Positions 1-6,978 of a stretch of DNA of 10,172 nt are shown here, piece after piece. The stretch covers positions 1-10,172 of the forward strand of contig JBNLDE010000073.1 of the NCBI GenBank assembly GCA_050304175.1. Direction: 5' to 3'. Positions within the stretch are counted from its first letter, which is position 1, and every line of letters starts with the position of its first letter. Below the pieces are notes generated by a model. That model saw nothing but the letters and a program-made list of their open reading frames with translations, was not told the DNA's origin and searched no databases. Source of the DNA: JAIOIW01 sp050304175. GTDB lineage: Bacteria; Pseudomonadota; Alphaproteobacteria; Rhizobiales; Rhizobiaceae. A program made the position numbers and the translations under genes.

Positions 1-300
1 CTCGCGGCTCAATGGTCGCAGCAGCGGGAGCACCGCGAAGGATATCAGACCGACGGTCAGAAATGCGAACCCATAGTTGAACTGGCTGACCAGCAGACCA
101 CCGAGCCAGCCCGCCCAGGCCGGGAGGCCGGGCAGCATCGCGTCGAGCCAGGGCAGCGCCAGCCAGTCGAACAGGCCGCGCAGACCGAACCATGCCGCAA
201 TGAGCAACAGGATTGTCAGGCCCAGCGACTTGAACAGCACGCCGCGGAATTCCGGCGTCAGCAGGCGGCTTGCAGCCGCGCGCGCAGCTTCGAGGATCAT
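1..300 (-). CDS. EI24/CysZ-like integral membrane protein, N-terminal part (runs off the left edge)
   Basis: Read on the minus strand from the ATG at 300, 100 codons stay open to the window edge, so the C-terminal half is missing. The product starts MILEAARAAASRLLTPEFRG and has a hydrophobic segment at about residues 25-40 (LGLTILLLIAAWFGL). A Trp/Gly/Pro-rich loop follows, then a long hydrophobic stretch at about 64-94 containing QFNYGFAFLTVG. This start and layout are typical of alphaproteobacterial EI24-domain proteins, the family of the sulfate permease CysZ. By family knowledge it would be an inner-membrane protein, possibly for sulfate uptake, but no sulfur-assimilation gene is visible nearby. 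A GGGAG lies about 10 nt upstream of the ATG. It is divergent from the adenosine kinase gene with 147 bp between them. Family assignment is fairly secure; the substrate is not. Confidence 0.75.
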   Translation of the reverse strand, partial: MILEAARAAASRLLTPEFRGVLFKSLGLTILLLIAAWFGLRGLFDWLALPWLDAMLPGLPAWAGWLGGLLVSQFNYGFAFLTVGLISFAVLPLLRPLSRE

Positions 301-447
301 GGCGTCGTCGCTCCCGTGGCACCGGTAAGACCGGTCAATGGCTGAACGGGACATAGGGACGCAGACCGGCGCGCGCAAGGCGACTTGCAAAACGCTGCCG
401 AGCCGTTAAACCCGCCTGCGGCAACAATCCCAACCACCGGAGCATCC

Positions 448-1440
448 ATGAGCGCCTACGACGTCCTCGCCATCGGCAACGCGATTGTCGATATCATCGC
501 CCGGTGCGACGACGACTTCCTGGTCGGCAACGGAATTCACAAGGGCGCCATGAACCTGATCGACGCCGAGCGCGCCGAGTTCCTGTATTCGCGCATGGGA
601 CCGGCTATCGAGGCCTCGGGCGGCAGCGCCGGCAACACGGCGGCGGGCCTGGCCTCGTTCGGGGGGCGCGCCGCCTATTTCGGCAAAGTTTCCAACGATC
701 ACCTCGGCAACATCTTCGCCCACGACATCCGCGCCCAAGGCGTCGCCTTCGACACCAGCCCGCTGGTCGGCACTCCGCCGACGGCGCGCTCGATGATCTT
801 CGTCACCCCGGACGGCGAGCGGTCGATGAACACCTATCTCGGCGCCTGCGTCGAGCTTGGCCCCGAAGACGTCGAGGCGGACAAGGCATCGAAGGCCAAG
901 GTCACCTATTTCGAGGGATATCTGTGGGATCCGCCGCGGGCCAAGGAGGCGATCCGGATGACCGCGAAGCTGGCGCATGCCGCCGGGCGCGAGGTCTCCA
1001 TGACCCTGTCCGATCCGTTTTGCGTCGACCGCTATCGCGACGAGTTCCTCGACCTGATGCGCTCGGGCACGGTCGATATCGTGTTCGCCAACGAGCACGA
1101 ACTGAAATCGCTGTATCAGACTGCCGATTTCGACACGGCCGTCGCCGCCATCCGGGCCGACTGCAAGTTGGCGGCGGTCACCCGGTCGGAGAACGGATCG
1201 CTGATCCTGCGCGATACGGAAACGGTCGAGATCGAAGCGATCGAGATCGACGATCTGGTCGACACGACCGGCGCCGGCGACCTCTACGCCGCCGGCTTCC
1301 TGTTCGGTTACACGTTGGGCAAGGACCTGGCGACCTGCGGAAAACTCGGTTCGCTCGCGGCCGGCATCGTGATCCAGCAGATCGGTCCGCGCCCACAGGC
1401 GAACCTGCGCCTGGCGGCCGAGCAGGCCGGCCTACTCTGA
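448..1440 (+). CDS. Adenosine kinase / PfkB-family carbohydrate kinase
   Basis: This 330-aa protein is full length for the PfkB (ribokinase-like) family and matches the proteins called adenosine kinase in Alphaproteobacteria. It would phosphorylate adenosine, or a related nucleoside or sugar, with ATP in the cytoplasm as part of purine salvage. Seen directly: the N-terminal strand YDVLAIGNAIVDI (4-16); the substrate-side glycine motif GGSAGNTAAGLASFGG (58-73); and the PfkB signature DTTGAGD (272-278), in which D278 is the expected catalytic base and the preceding glycines form the anion hole. The start was set at the ATG at 448 because the protein begins there with the conserved strand and a GGAG lies at 439-442. 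A longer reading from the TTG at 385 adds 21 unconserved residues. The 3' end overlaps the convergent gene by 9 nt. Exact substrate is inferred from family resemblance only. Confidence 0.88.
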   Translation: MSAYDVLAIGNAIVDIIARCDDDFLVGNGIHKGAMNLIDAERAEFLYSRMGPAIEASGGSAGNTAAGLASFGGRAAYFGKVSNDHLGNIFAHDIRAQGVAFDTSPLVGTPPTARSMIFVTPDGERSMNTYLGACVELGPEDVEADKASKAKVTYFEGYLWDPPRAKEAIRMTAKLAHAAGREVSMTLSDPFCVDRYRDEFLDLMRSGTVDIVFANEHELKSLYQTADFDTAVAAIRADCKLAAVTRSENGSLILRDTETVEIEAIEIDDLVDTTGAGDLYAAGFLFGYTLGKDLATCGKLGSLAAGIVIQQIGPRPQANLRLAAEQAGLL

Positions 1441-2091
1441 ACGCACGATGCCGTCGCGTTTCAGCTCTTCCTCGCTGCGCCCGGCCCGGGACCGGTAGCG
1501 CGGAAAGGTCCAGCCGAAGGCGAGCGCGCCGCCGCGCACCAGAAACGCGGCGGCAATGGCGAGCGCAGCCGCAAAGGCCGGCGGCGTCCCGGCCATGTCA
1601 GCGCCGGTATAGGCCGCAGCCCCGGCCAGCGCCGCCGTCACATAAACCTCCGGGCGCAGCAGCACAGACGGTTCGCCGGAAAGAAGATCGCGCAATATGC
1701 CGCCGAATGTCGCGGTCAGCACGCCGGTGACCAGCGCGACCGTGGCCGAACCGGTCGCGGCCAGGCCCTTGGCCGCACCCATCACCGAATAGGCGGCAAG
1801 GCCGGCGGCATCGAACCACAGCAGCAGGCGGTAGCGGCTTTCGATCAGGTGGGCGGTGAAATAGACCAGCAGCGCCATCGCCGCGCAGACCGGAATGTAG
1901 ACCGGATTGGTGATCCAGAAGACCGGCGTGACCCCGAGCACCACGTCGCGCAGCGTCCCCCCGCCGATCCCGGTCACGCTGGCGAGAAAGAGGAAGCCGA
2001 TCAGGTCGAGCTGCTTGCGCGAGGCGGCAAGCGCGCCGGTCACGGCGAAGACCGCGACGCCGGTATAGTCGAGGACGAGCAGCGTGTTCAT
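1432..2091 (-). CDS. UPF0126 / TRIC-type membrane protein (two tandem three-helix repeats)
   Basis: The 219-aa product is the normal length for the bacterial UPF0126/TRIC family (E. coli YadS and YicG). These are inner-membrane proteins described as cation channels or, for some members, glycine transporters. Two internal repeats are visible. The first has LDYTGVAVFAVTGALAA at 7-23 and the motif GGGTLRD at 43-49. The second has WFDAAGLAAYSVMGAAKG at 92-109 and the matching GGILRD at 130-135. Each repeat has three hydrophobic segments, consistent with an inverted-topology pore. The C-terminus ends in a charged tail (RYRSRAGRSEEELKRDG). The ATG at 2091 gives the canonical N-terminus, but its GGAGG directly abuts the start codon. 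The gene converges on the adenosine kinase gene and is divergent from the Rieske oxygenase gene. The transported species cannot be told from sequence. Confidence 0.88.
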   Translation of the reverse strand: MNTLLVLDYTGVAVFAVTGALAASRKQLDLIGFLFLASVTGIGGGTLRDVVLGVTPVFWITNPVYIPVCAAMALLVYFTAHLIESRYRLLLWFDAAGLAAYSVMGAAKGLAATGSATVALVTGVLTATFGGILRDLLSGEPSVLLRPEVYVTAALAGAAAYTGADMAGTPPAFAAALAIAAAFLVRGGALAFGWTFPRYRSRAGRSEEELKRDGIVRSE

Positions 2092-2261
2092 CCTCCGGCT
2101 ATAGCGGCAATCGGCGCGGCGGCAAAGCGCGGCCACGAAACGGGCGCTTGGACAGCCGGCCGGCCGCGCGGCAAATTCGCGCTTGCCGAATCCGCGCCAG
2201 CAGGAAAACATGGCGGGCGGACTGTCCGGCCGGGCAGCGAGACCACAAGAGCTGGACGCGC

Positions 2262-3401
2262 ATGACATCACCGACCGACCACCTGCTTGGCGAGATCGCG
2301 CGAACGGCATCGCGCCCCCTGGAGCAGGCGCATTCGATGCCGCCGGGCGTCTACACCGATGAGGGGCTGCTGGCGCTGGAAATCCGCAAGCTATTTTCGA
2401 AGGGCTGGATTTGTCTTGGCCGCGCCGACGCGATGGCGAGTGCCGGTGACTACATCAGCTGGACGATCGGCGACCAGCCGGTGTTCGCCATCCGCCAGGA
2501 AGACGGGTCGGTCCGCGCCTTCGCCAATGTCTGCCTGCACCGGATGATGGTCATGCTGCCCGATGCCTGCGGGCACGCCAAGCGCATCGTCTGTCCCTAT
2601 CACGCCTGGACCTACACCATTGACGGGCAACTGATGGGCGCGCCGCAGATGCAGCGCAGCCAGGGCTTCGACCGCAAGGCGATGCACCTGCCCGAGCTGA
2701 AATGCGCGTTGTGGCAGGGCTGGGTCTTCGTAAGCCTCGATCCGCTGGCCCCGGACCTCGACGCAACGCTCGCGCCGCTCGGCGCCGAGACCGACCGTTT
2801 CCGGTCCGAGCATTATGTCGAGGTCGTGCGCCAGGATCATGTCTGGCAGACCAACTGGAAGCTGCTGGCCGAGAACTTCATGGAAAGCTACCACCTGCCG
2901 GTCGCGCACCGGGCGACGGTCGGTGCATGGCTTCCGGTCGATGAGGTGCGTTTCGCGCCCGATTTCGATCCCGCCTTCACCTGGCAGACCTTTCCCAAGG
3001 ACGCCGACGCCAGGTACGGCATCGCCCACGAAGCCAACACGCATCTCGACGGGCACTGGCGGCACACGACGATCATGCCGACGATCTTTCCCGCCCACAT
3101 GTTCGTGCTGGCGCCTGACCATCTCTGGTATCTGACCCTGATGCCGAAAGGCACCGGGGAGGTCGCGGTCCGGTTCGGCGCGGCGCTGGCACCGGAACGG
3201 CTGGCCGCACTCGACGACCCCGCGCCGTTCCTGAGGGAGACGATCGACTTCTTCGACGTCGTCAACGCCGAAGACCGGATGGTGGTCGAAGGCATTTACC
3301 GCGGCGCCCGCGCGCCGCTGTCGAAGCCGGGGCCGCTGTCGTGGATGGAGCGCTCGATCCACGACTTCATCCGCTACCTGGCGCTCAACCTGATCGACTG
3401 A
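2262..3401 (+). CDS. Rieske non-haem iron oxygenase, alpha (catalytic) subunit
   Basis: The 379-aa protein has the two-domain layout of ring-hydroxylating oxygenase alpha subunits. The Rieske [2Fe-2S] site is C91-L-H93 and C111-P-Y-H114. The mononuclear iron site is ENFMESYHLPVAH at 204-216, giving H211 and H216, with D338 in the NAEDRMVVEG segment as the likely third ligand. The acidic residue bridging the Rieske and iron centres is E208; classical dioxygenases have Asp here. Glu is known at this place in carnitine monooxygenase CntA, so N-demethylation or hydroxylation of a quaternary amine is as plausible as aromatic ring attack. No reductase, ferredoxin or beta subunit is adjacent, so electrons must come from a partner encoded elsewhere. 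The ATG at 2262 was chosen over a far-upstream TTG (2148) because the added sequence looks non-coding. The ribosome site is weak (AAGAG about 10 nt upstream). Family is certain; substrate is unknown. Confidence 0.9.
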   Translation: MTSPTDHLLGEIARTASRPLEQAHSMPPGVYTDEGLLALEIRKLFSKGWICLGRADAMASAGDYISWTIGDQPVFAIRQEDGSVRAFANVCLHRMMVMLPDACGHAKRIVCPYHAWTYTIDGQLMGAPQMQRSQGFDRKAMHLPELKCALWQGWVFVSLDPLAPDLDATLAPLGAETDRFRSEHYVEVVRQDHVWQTNWKLLAENFMESYHLPVAHRATVGAWLPVDEVRFAPDFDPAFTWQTFPKDADARYGIAHEANTHLDGHWRHTTIMPTIFPAHMFVLAPDHLWYLTLMPKGTGEVAVRFGAALAPERLAALDDPAPFLRETIDFFDVVNAEDRMVVEGIYRGARAPLSKPGPLSWMERSIHDFIRYLALNLID

Positions 3402-3527
3402 GGGTCCGGGCCGCGGGGGCCGCTGCGTCATCCGCGCGTCATCGAATCGTGCTGGACTCGCCTCCTCTTTGGCGCGACATTTCCGTGCGTGGGGCGTCGC
3501 ATATTTCCAGGCTTTCAGGAGACAGTC

Positions 3528-5504
3528 ATGTTCAGCTTGTCACATCCCATTTCCCGCCGTTCGTTTCTTGCCGGATCGGCGGCGGCGGGCGCGCTTGTCG
3601 CGCTGCATCCGTTTTCCGCACGCGCCGCGGCCGGACAGGCGCATCTGCGTATCATGGAGACAACCGACATCCATGTCGCGGTGATGCCCTACGATTATTA
3701 CGCTGACAAGCCGAACGACACGATGGGCCTGGCCCGCACCGCCAGCATCATCGAAGGCTTCCGCGCCGAAGCCACCAACACGATGCTTGTCGACAATGGC
3801 GACTACCTTCAGGGCAATCCGATGGGTGACTGGATCGCCTATGAGCGCGGCATGAAGGAAGGCGACATGCATCCGGTGATCCAGGCGATGAACACACTCG
3901 GTTACGAATGCGGGACACTGGGCAATCACGAATTCAACTACGGCCTGTCCTTCATGGACAAGGTCAATGCCGGCGCCAACTACCCCATCGTCTGCGCCAA
4001 CCTGGTGCGCGGCACGCAACTGGCCGCCAACCCGCGCGACGACGATTTGTGGCTCAAGCCCTACATCATCCTCGACAAGACCGTGACCGACGGCGACGGC
4101 GCCGAGCACAAGGTGCGCGTCGGCCTGATCGGATTCGCGCCGCCGCAGATCATGGTCTGGGACGCACGCCACCTGGCCGGAAACGTGATGACCCGCGACA
4201 TCGTCGAGGCCGCGGCGGCCTGGGTGCCCCAGATGAAGGAGGAGGGAGCCGATATCGTGGTCGCACTGTCGCATTCGGGCATCGACGCGAACCGCACCGA
4301 GCGGATGGAGAACGCGTCGCTGTTCCTCGGCACGGTCGATGGTATCGACGCGATCCTGACCGGCCACCAGCATCTCGTCTTCCCGGGCAAGGCGTTCGAG
4401 GGCCTCGAGGGCGTCGACGCCGTGAAGGGCACGCTGATGGGCAAGCCGGCCGTGCAGGGCGGGTTCTGGGGCTCGCATATGGGCCTGATCGACCTGCTGA
4501 TCGCGCGCGACGGCAACAGCTGGAAGGTGATCGACTCGTCAAGCGAGACGCGGCCGATCTACGAGCGCGTTGACCGCAAGGTGCACGCGCTGGTCGACAG
4601 CACCGCCAAGGTCGAGGCGGCGGTGAAGACCGAGCACGAGAAGACGCTCGAATATGTCCGTACCCCGGTCGGCGAAACGTCGGCGCCGCTCTATTCCTAC
4701 TTCGCCCTCGTCGCCGACGACCCGTCGGTCCAGATCGTTTCCCAGGCCCAGACCTGGTACGTCAAGGACCTGCTGAAGGATGGCGAATACAAGGACCTGC
4801 CGGTGCTTTCGGCCGCGGCTCCGTTCAAGGCCGGCGGGCGCGGCGGGCCGGACTACTACACCGACGTGCCGGCCGGATCGGTCGCGATCAAGAATGTCGC
4901 GGACCTCTATCTGTATCCCAACACGGTGCGCGCGGTGATGATCGACGGCGCCACGGTCAAGGAATGGCTGGAAATGTCGGCGGGTATCTTCAACCAGATC
5001 GAGCCCGGCAAGGCCGACCAGCCGCTGATCAACCCGGACTTCCCGTCCTACAACTATGACGTGATCGACGGGGTCACCTACAGGATCGACCTGACGAAGC
5101 CGGCAAAATACACGTCCAAGGGCGCGGTCGCCGACGCCTCCTCGAGCCGCATCGTCGACCTGATGTTCGACGGCAAGCCGATCGATCCGGCGCAGGAATT
5201 CATCGTCGCCACCAACAACTACCGTGCCGGCGGCGGCGGAAACTTCCCGGGGATCAATGACAAGGTCGTCGTGCTGGTCGCGCCGGATACAAACCGCGAC
5301 GTGATCGTGCGCTACATTGTCGATCAGGGCACGATCAACCCGTCCGCCGACGGAAACTGGTCGTTTGCGCCGGTTGCGGGCGCGACGGTGGTGTTCGATA
5401 CGGGGCCGGCCGGGAAGAAGTATGCCGGCGAGATCAAGGGTGTAAAGATCGAAGCCGCGGGCGATGGAGACAACGGCTTCGCGCGCTTTAAAATAGTCCT
5501 CTAG
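3528..5504 (+). CDS. cpdB: Tat-exported 2',3'-cyclic-nucleotide 2'-phosphodiesterase / 3'-nucleotidase (CpdB-type)
   Basis: The 658-aa product has the length and two-domain layout of periplasmic CpdB, which hydrolyses 2',3'-cyclic nucleotides and 3'-nucleotides so that nucleoside and phosphate can be recovered. The N-terminus is a twin-arginine signal: SRRSFLAG at 9-16, a hydrophobic run to about 26, and an Ala-rich cleavage region near 31-35. The metallophosphatase domain shows TTDIHVAV (D47, H49), DNGDYLQGNP (D89, D92), GNHEFNYG at 132-139, LSHSG with H249, and LTGHQH with H280 and H282. These match the expected dimetal ligands of the UshA/CpdB group. The C-terminal 5'-nucleotidase domain has AAAPFKAGGRGGPDYYTD, the LYLYPNTVRAV segment and NYRAGGGGNFPG. 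A good AGGAG lies at 3517-3521, 6 nt before the ATG; a GTG at 3489 would add 13 unlikely residues. It stands alone and ends shortly before a terminator-like hairpin. Confidence 0.93.
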   Translation: MFSLSHPISRRSFLAGSAAAGALVALHPFSARAAAGQAHLRIMETTDIHVAVMPYDYYADKPNDTMGLARTASIIEGFRAEATNTMLVDNGDYLQGNPMGDWIAYERGMKEGDMHPVIQAMNTLGYECGTLGNHEFNYGLSFMDKVNAGANYPIVCANLVRGTQLAANPRDDDLWLKPYIILDKTVTDGDGAEHKVRVGLIGFAPPQIMVWDARHLAGNVMTRDIVEAAAAWVPQMKEEGADIVVALSHSGIDANRTERMENASLFLGTVDGIDAILTGHQHLVFPGKAFEGLEGVDAVKGTLMGKPAVQGGFWGSHMGLIDLLIARDGNSWKVIDSSSETRPIYERVDRKVHALVDSTAKVEAAVKTEHEKTLEYVRTPVGETSAPLYSYFALVADDPSVQIVSQAQTWYVKDLLKDGEYKDLPVLSAAAPFKAGGRGGPDYYTDVPAGSVAIKNVADLYLYPNTVRAVMIDGATVKEWLEMSAGIFNQIEPGKADQPLINPDFPSYNYDVIDGVTYRIDLTKPAKYTSKGAVADASSSRIVDLMFDGKPIDPAQEFIVATNNYRAGGGGNFPGINDKVVVLVAPDTNRDVIVRYIVDQGTINPSADGNWSFAPVAGATVVFDTGPAGKKYAGEIKGVKIEAAGDGDNGFARFKIVL

Positions 5505-5532
5505 GTCGATCCGGCATCCTAGTTTCGCAACA

Positions 5533-5556
5533 GCCTGCGCGGGAAACCGCGCGGGC
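5533..5556 (+). terminator. Strong hairpin downstream of cpdB, possible intrinsic terminator
   Basis: Two 10-nt arms (5533-5542 and 5547-5556) pair fully in RNA, with one G-U wobble among mainly G-C pairs, and are closed by a GAAA tetraloop of the GNRA type. It sits 29 nt after the cpdB stop, where a terminator is expected. The downstream tract is only TCCCTTT, so efficient factor-independent termination is not assured. A transcript-end stability hairpin is an alternative. Confidence 0.55.
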
Positions 5557-5616
5557 GTCCCTTTAGCACCCTGATCCGCACGGACATGGGCAGGTCCGCA
5601 AAATATTTACGGCATA

Positions 5617-5645
5617 TTATCGAAACTAATTTAGCGATCTTTAAT
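5617..5645 (+). promoter_or_regulatory. Candidate promoter of the TadG-like gene
   Basis: In the AT-rich stretch at about 5599-5650, TTATCG (5617-5622) and TTTAAT (5640-5645) are 17 nt apart, an acceptable sigma70-type pair ahead of the ATG at 5694. An overlapping TTTA-N7-TTAA (5630-5644) differs from the CtrA half-site pair by one base. Both are pattern matches in AT-rich DNA, where chance matches are easy, so confidence is low. Confidence 0.3.
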
Positions 5646-5693
5646 TTATGAACCCCCTAATAGAGGCCCGTTTACCGCCTGTGGGGGCAATCC

Positions 5694-6941
5694 ATGGTAC
5701 GTGAGTCAATCGAGGTATTTGTGCGCCTGTGCGCATCGGCGAAGCGCCTCGTATCGGAAAAGGGCGGCAATTTCGCCGTGATTTTCGCGCTGGCGCTGGT
5801 GCCGCTGGGCATCTCGCTTTCAATCGCGCTCACCTATGCGACCGAGGAACGAAGCGCCTCGGAACTCCAGCAGATGCTCGACGCGGCGGTTCTCGCGGGC
5901 GCTTCGCATGACAAGGATCAGACCAATTACGCGAAGAACCACCTCGAAGCCCTCCTCATCGCCTCCGGCGAGGATACTTCCGACTTCAAGTACGATTTCA
6001 AACTGAATGACGACGTCCTGACCGGAAAGGCCAAGTCCACCGTTCCGCTGGCTTTCGGCGGCACCTTCCTGACCAGCCCGGTCCAGATCGGCGTCATCTC
6101 CAAGGCCGCAATGGCGAGCAAAAGCAACAATGGACCATGCATTACCGTGCTCGGCGACGAGTACCAGGCCGCCCTGTTCAATTCGGGGGCCGGCATCGCC
6201 GCGCCGAATTGCGAAATGCACATCTATTCGACCAAGAATCCGGCGGCAATCTTGAACAGCGGGATCAATCTCGATCTGAGCCGCATCTGCATGAAGGGCA
6301 CCAGCTACATCAACAATGGCGGATCGGAAAACACCAAGGTTCTGGAGACCAATTGCGCGGTCACCGCCGATCCCTATTTCCAGAACATCGTCGAGCCGAC
6401 AGTGCCCAGTTCGTGTACAACTTCAGGCGCAAAAGACGGAACGAACCACACGCTTTATCCCGGGCGCCATTGTTACGTCAATTTCAACGGCAGCCCTACC
6501 ATCACCTTCAAACCCGGGCTTCACATCATTGACGGGACGATGATCATCAACGCCAACTCGAAGGTGATTGCGGACGGTGTGACCTTCTATTTCCCCAATG
6601 TCTGGAGCTATATCCAGTTCAATGGCGGAATCGAGATGGAAGCAACGGCGCCGACCAGCGGCGATTGGGCCGGTATCCTGATGTTCGAGAAGACGTCCGA
6701 TGCCACCAACAACAGCTACAAATCGAACTTCGTTTTCAACGGCACGGTCAAGGAGCATCTGGAGGGCGCGATCTACCTGCCCAACCGGAATGTCACCTAC
6801 AATTCCACCTCGAACATCAACGCCAACGCCTACCAGCTCTACGTGTACACGCTGATCGTCAATTCCGCCAACTGGGCGATAACTCCCGGAGGCAGCAGTT
6901 CCGCATCGGCCAGCGCCGGCGGCCCGCGCCTGATCCAGTAA
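5694..6941 (+). CDS. TadG-related membrane-anchored surface protein with beta-helix-like ectodomain
   Basis: The 415-aa product begins with a short basic cytoplasmic tail. A TadE/TadG-type segment follows: EKGGNFAVIFALALVPLGIS (22-41), hydrophobic to about 47, then ERSASELQQMLDAAVLAGA at 52-70. This is the N-terminal domain of Flp/Tad pilus-assembly proteins such as TadG. The exported part is rich in Asn, Gly, Ser and Thr. It carries six cysteines (C149, C173, C199, C221, C241, C260) and repeated NSG/NNG turns at 163, 188 and 207. Further on come LYPGRHCYVNFNG, VTFYFPN, GILMFE and AIYLPNRNVTYNS, which I recognise from alphaproteobacterial proteins annotated as TadG-related pilus assembly. The region looks like a parallel beta-helix rather than the von Willebrand A domain of classical TadG. 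A GGGGG at 5683-5687 precedes the ATG at 5694. No other tad gene is in the window. Role, probably surface attachment or envelope structure, is inferred. Confidence 0.8.
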   Translation: MVRESIEVFVRLCASAKRLVSEKGGNFAVIFALALVPLGISLSIALTYATEERSASELQQMLDAAVLAGASHDKDQTNYAKNHLEALLIASGEDTSDFKYDFKLNDDVLTGKAKSTVPLAFGGTFLTSPVQIGVISKAAMASKSNNGPCITVLGDEYQAALFNSGAGIAAPNCEMHIYSTKNPAAILNSGINLDLSRICMKGTSYINNGGSENTKVLETNCAVTADPYFQNIVEPTVPSSCTTSGAKDGTNHTLYPGRHCYVNFNGSPTITFKPGLHIIDGTMIINANSKVIADGVTFYFPNVWSYIQFNGGIEMEATAPTSGDWAGILMFEKTSDATNNSYKSNFVFNGTVKEHLEGAIYLPNRNVTYNSTSNINANAYQLYVYTLIVNSANWAITPGGSSSASASAGGPRLIQ

Positions 6942-6978
6942 TCGCCGGGCGCGGACGATCCCCGCATCTACGCTGCCG

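Noticed and set aside
504..1730. Plus-strand open frame of 408 codons overlapping adenosine kinase in another frame
   Set aside because: Its product is extremely Arg-rich and low in complexity, as expected for an out-of-frame reading, and it runs across the end of the kinase into the antisense of the next gene.
2391..3431. Long minus-strand open frame (346 codons) opposite the Rieske oxygenase
   Set aside because: It mirrors a well-supported gene, has no recognisable family motif, and long antisense frames are expected in GC-rich coding DNA.
3402..3527. Promoter or terminator between the Rieske oxygenase and cpdB
   Set aside because: No -35/-10 pair had acceptable spacing, and the GC-rich run after the stop does not form a clean stem with a T-tract.
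3540..4478. Minus-strand open frame (312 codons) opposite cpdB
   Set aside because: Composition is typical of a shadow frame (His, Asp, Val and Arg rich, no domain), and the plus-strand metallophosphatase motifs are unambiguous.
5581..5598. Second hairpin, CGGAC/GTCCG with an 8-nt loop, before the TadG-like gene
   Set aside because: A 5-bp stem with a competing pairing to TCCG at 5575-5578 is too weak to call an element or riboswitch.
5587..5601. Possible sigma54 -24/-12 promoter ahead of the TadG-like gene
   Set aside because: A GG pair is present, but no GC dinucleotide falls at the required 12-nt distance.
6942..6978. Possible bidirectional terminator between the TadG-like gene and pcaF
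   Set aside because: The 37-bp gap has only short imperfect GC complementarity and no T-run on either strand.
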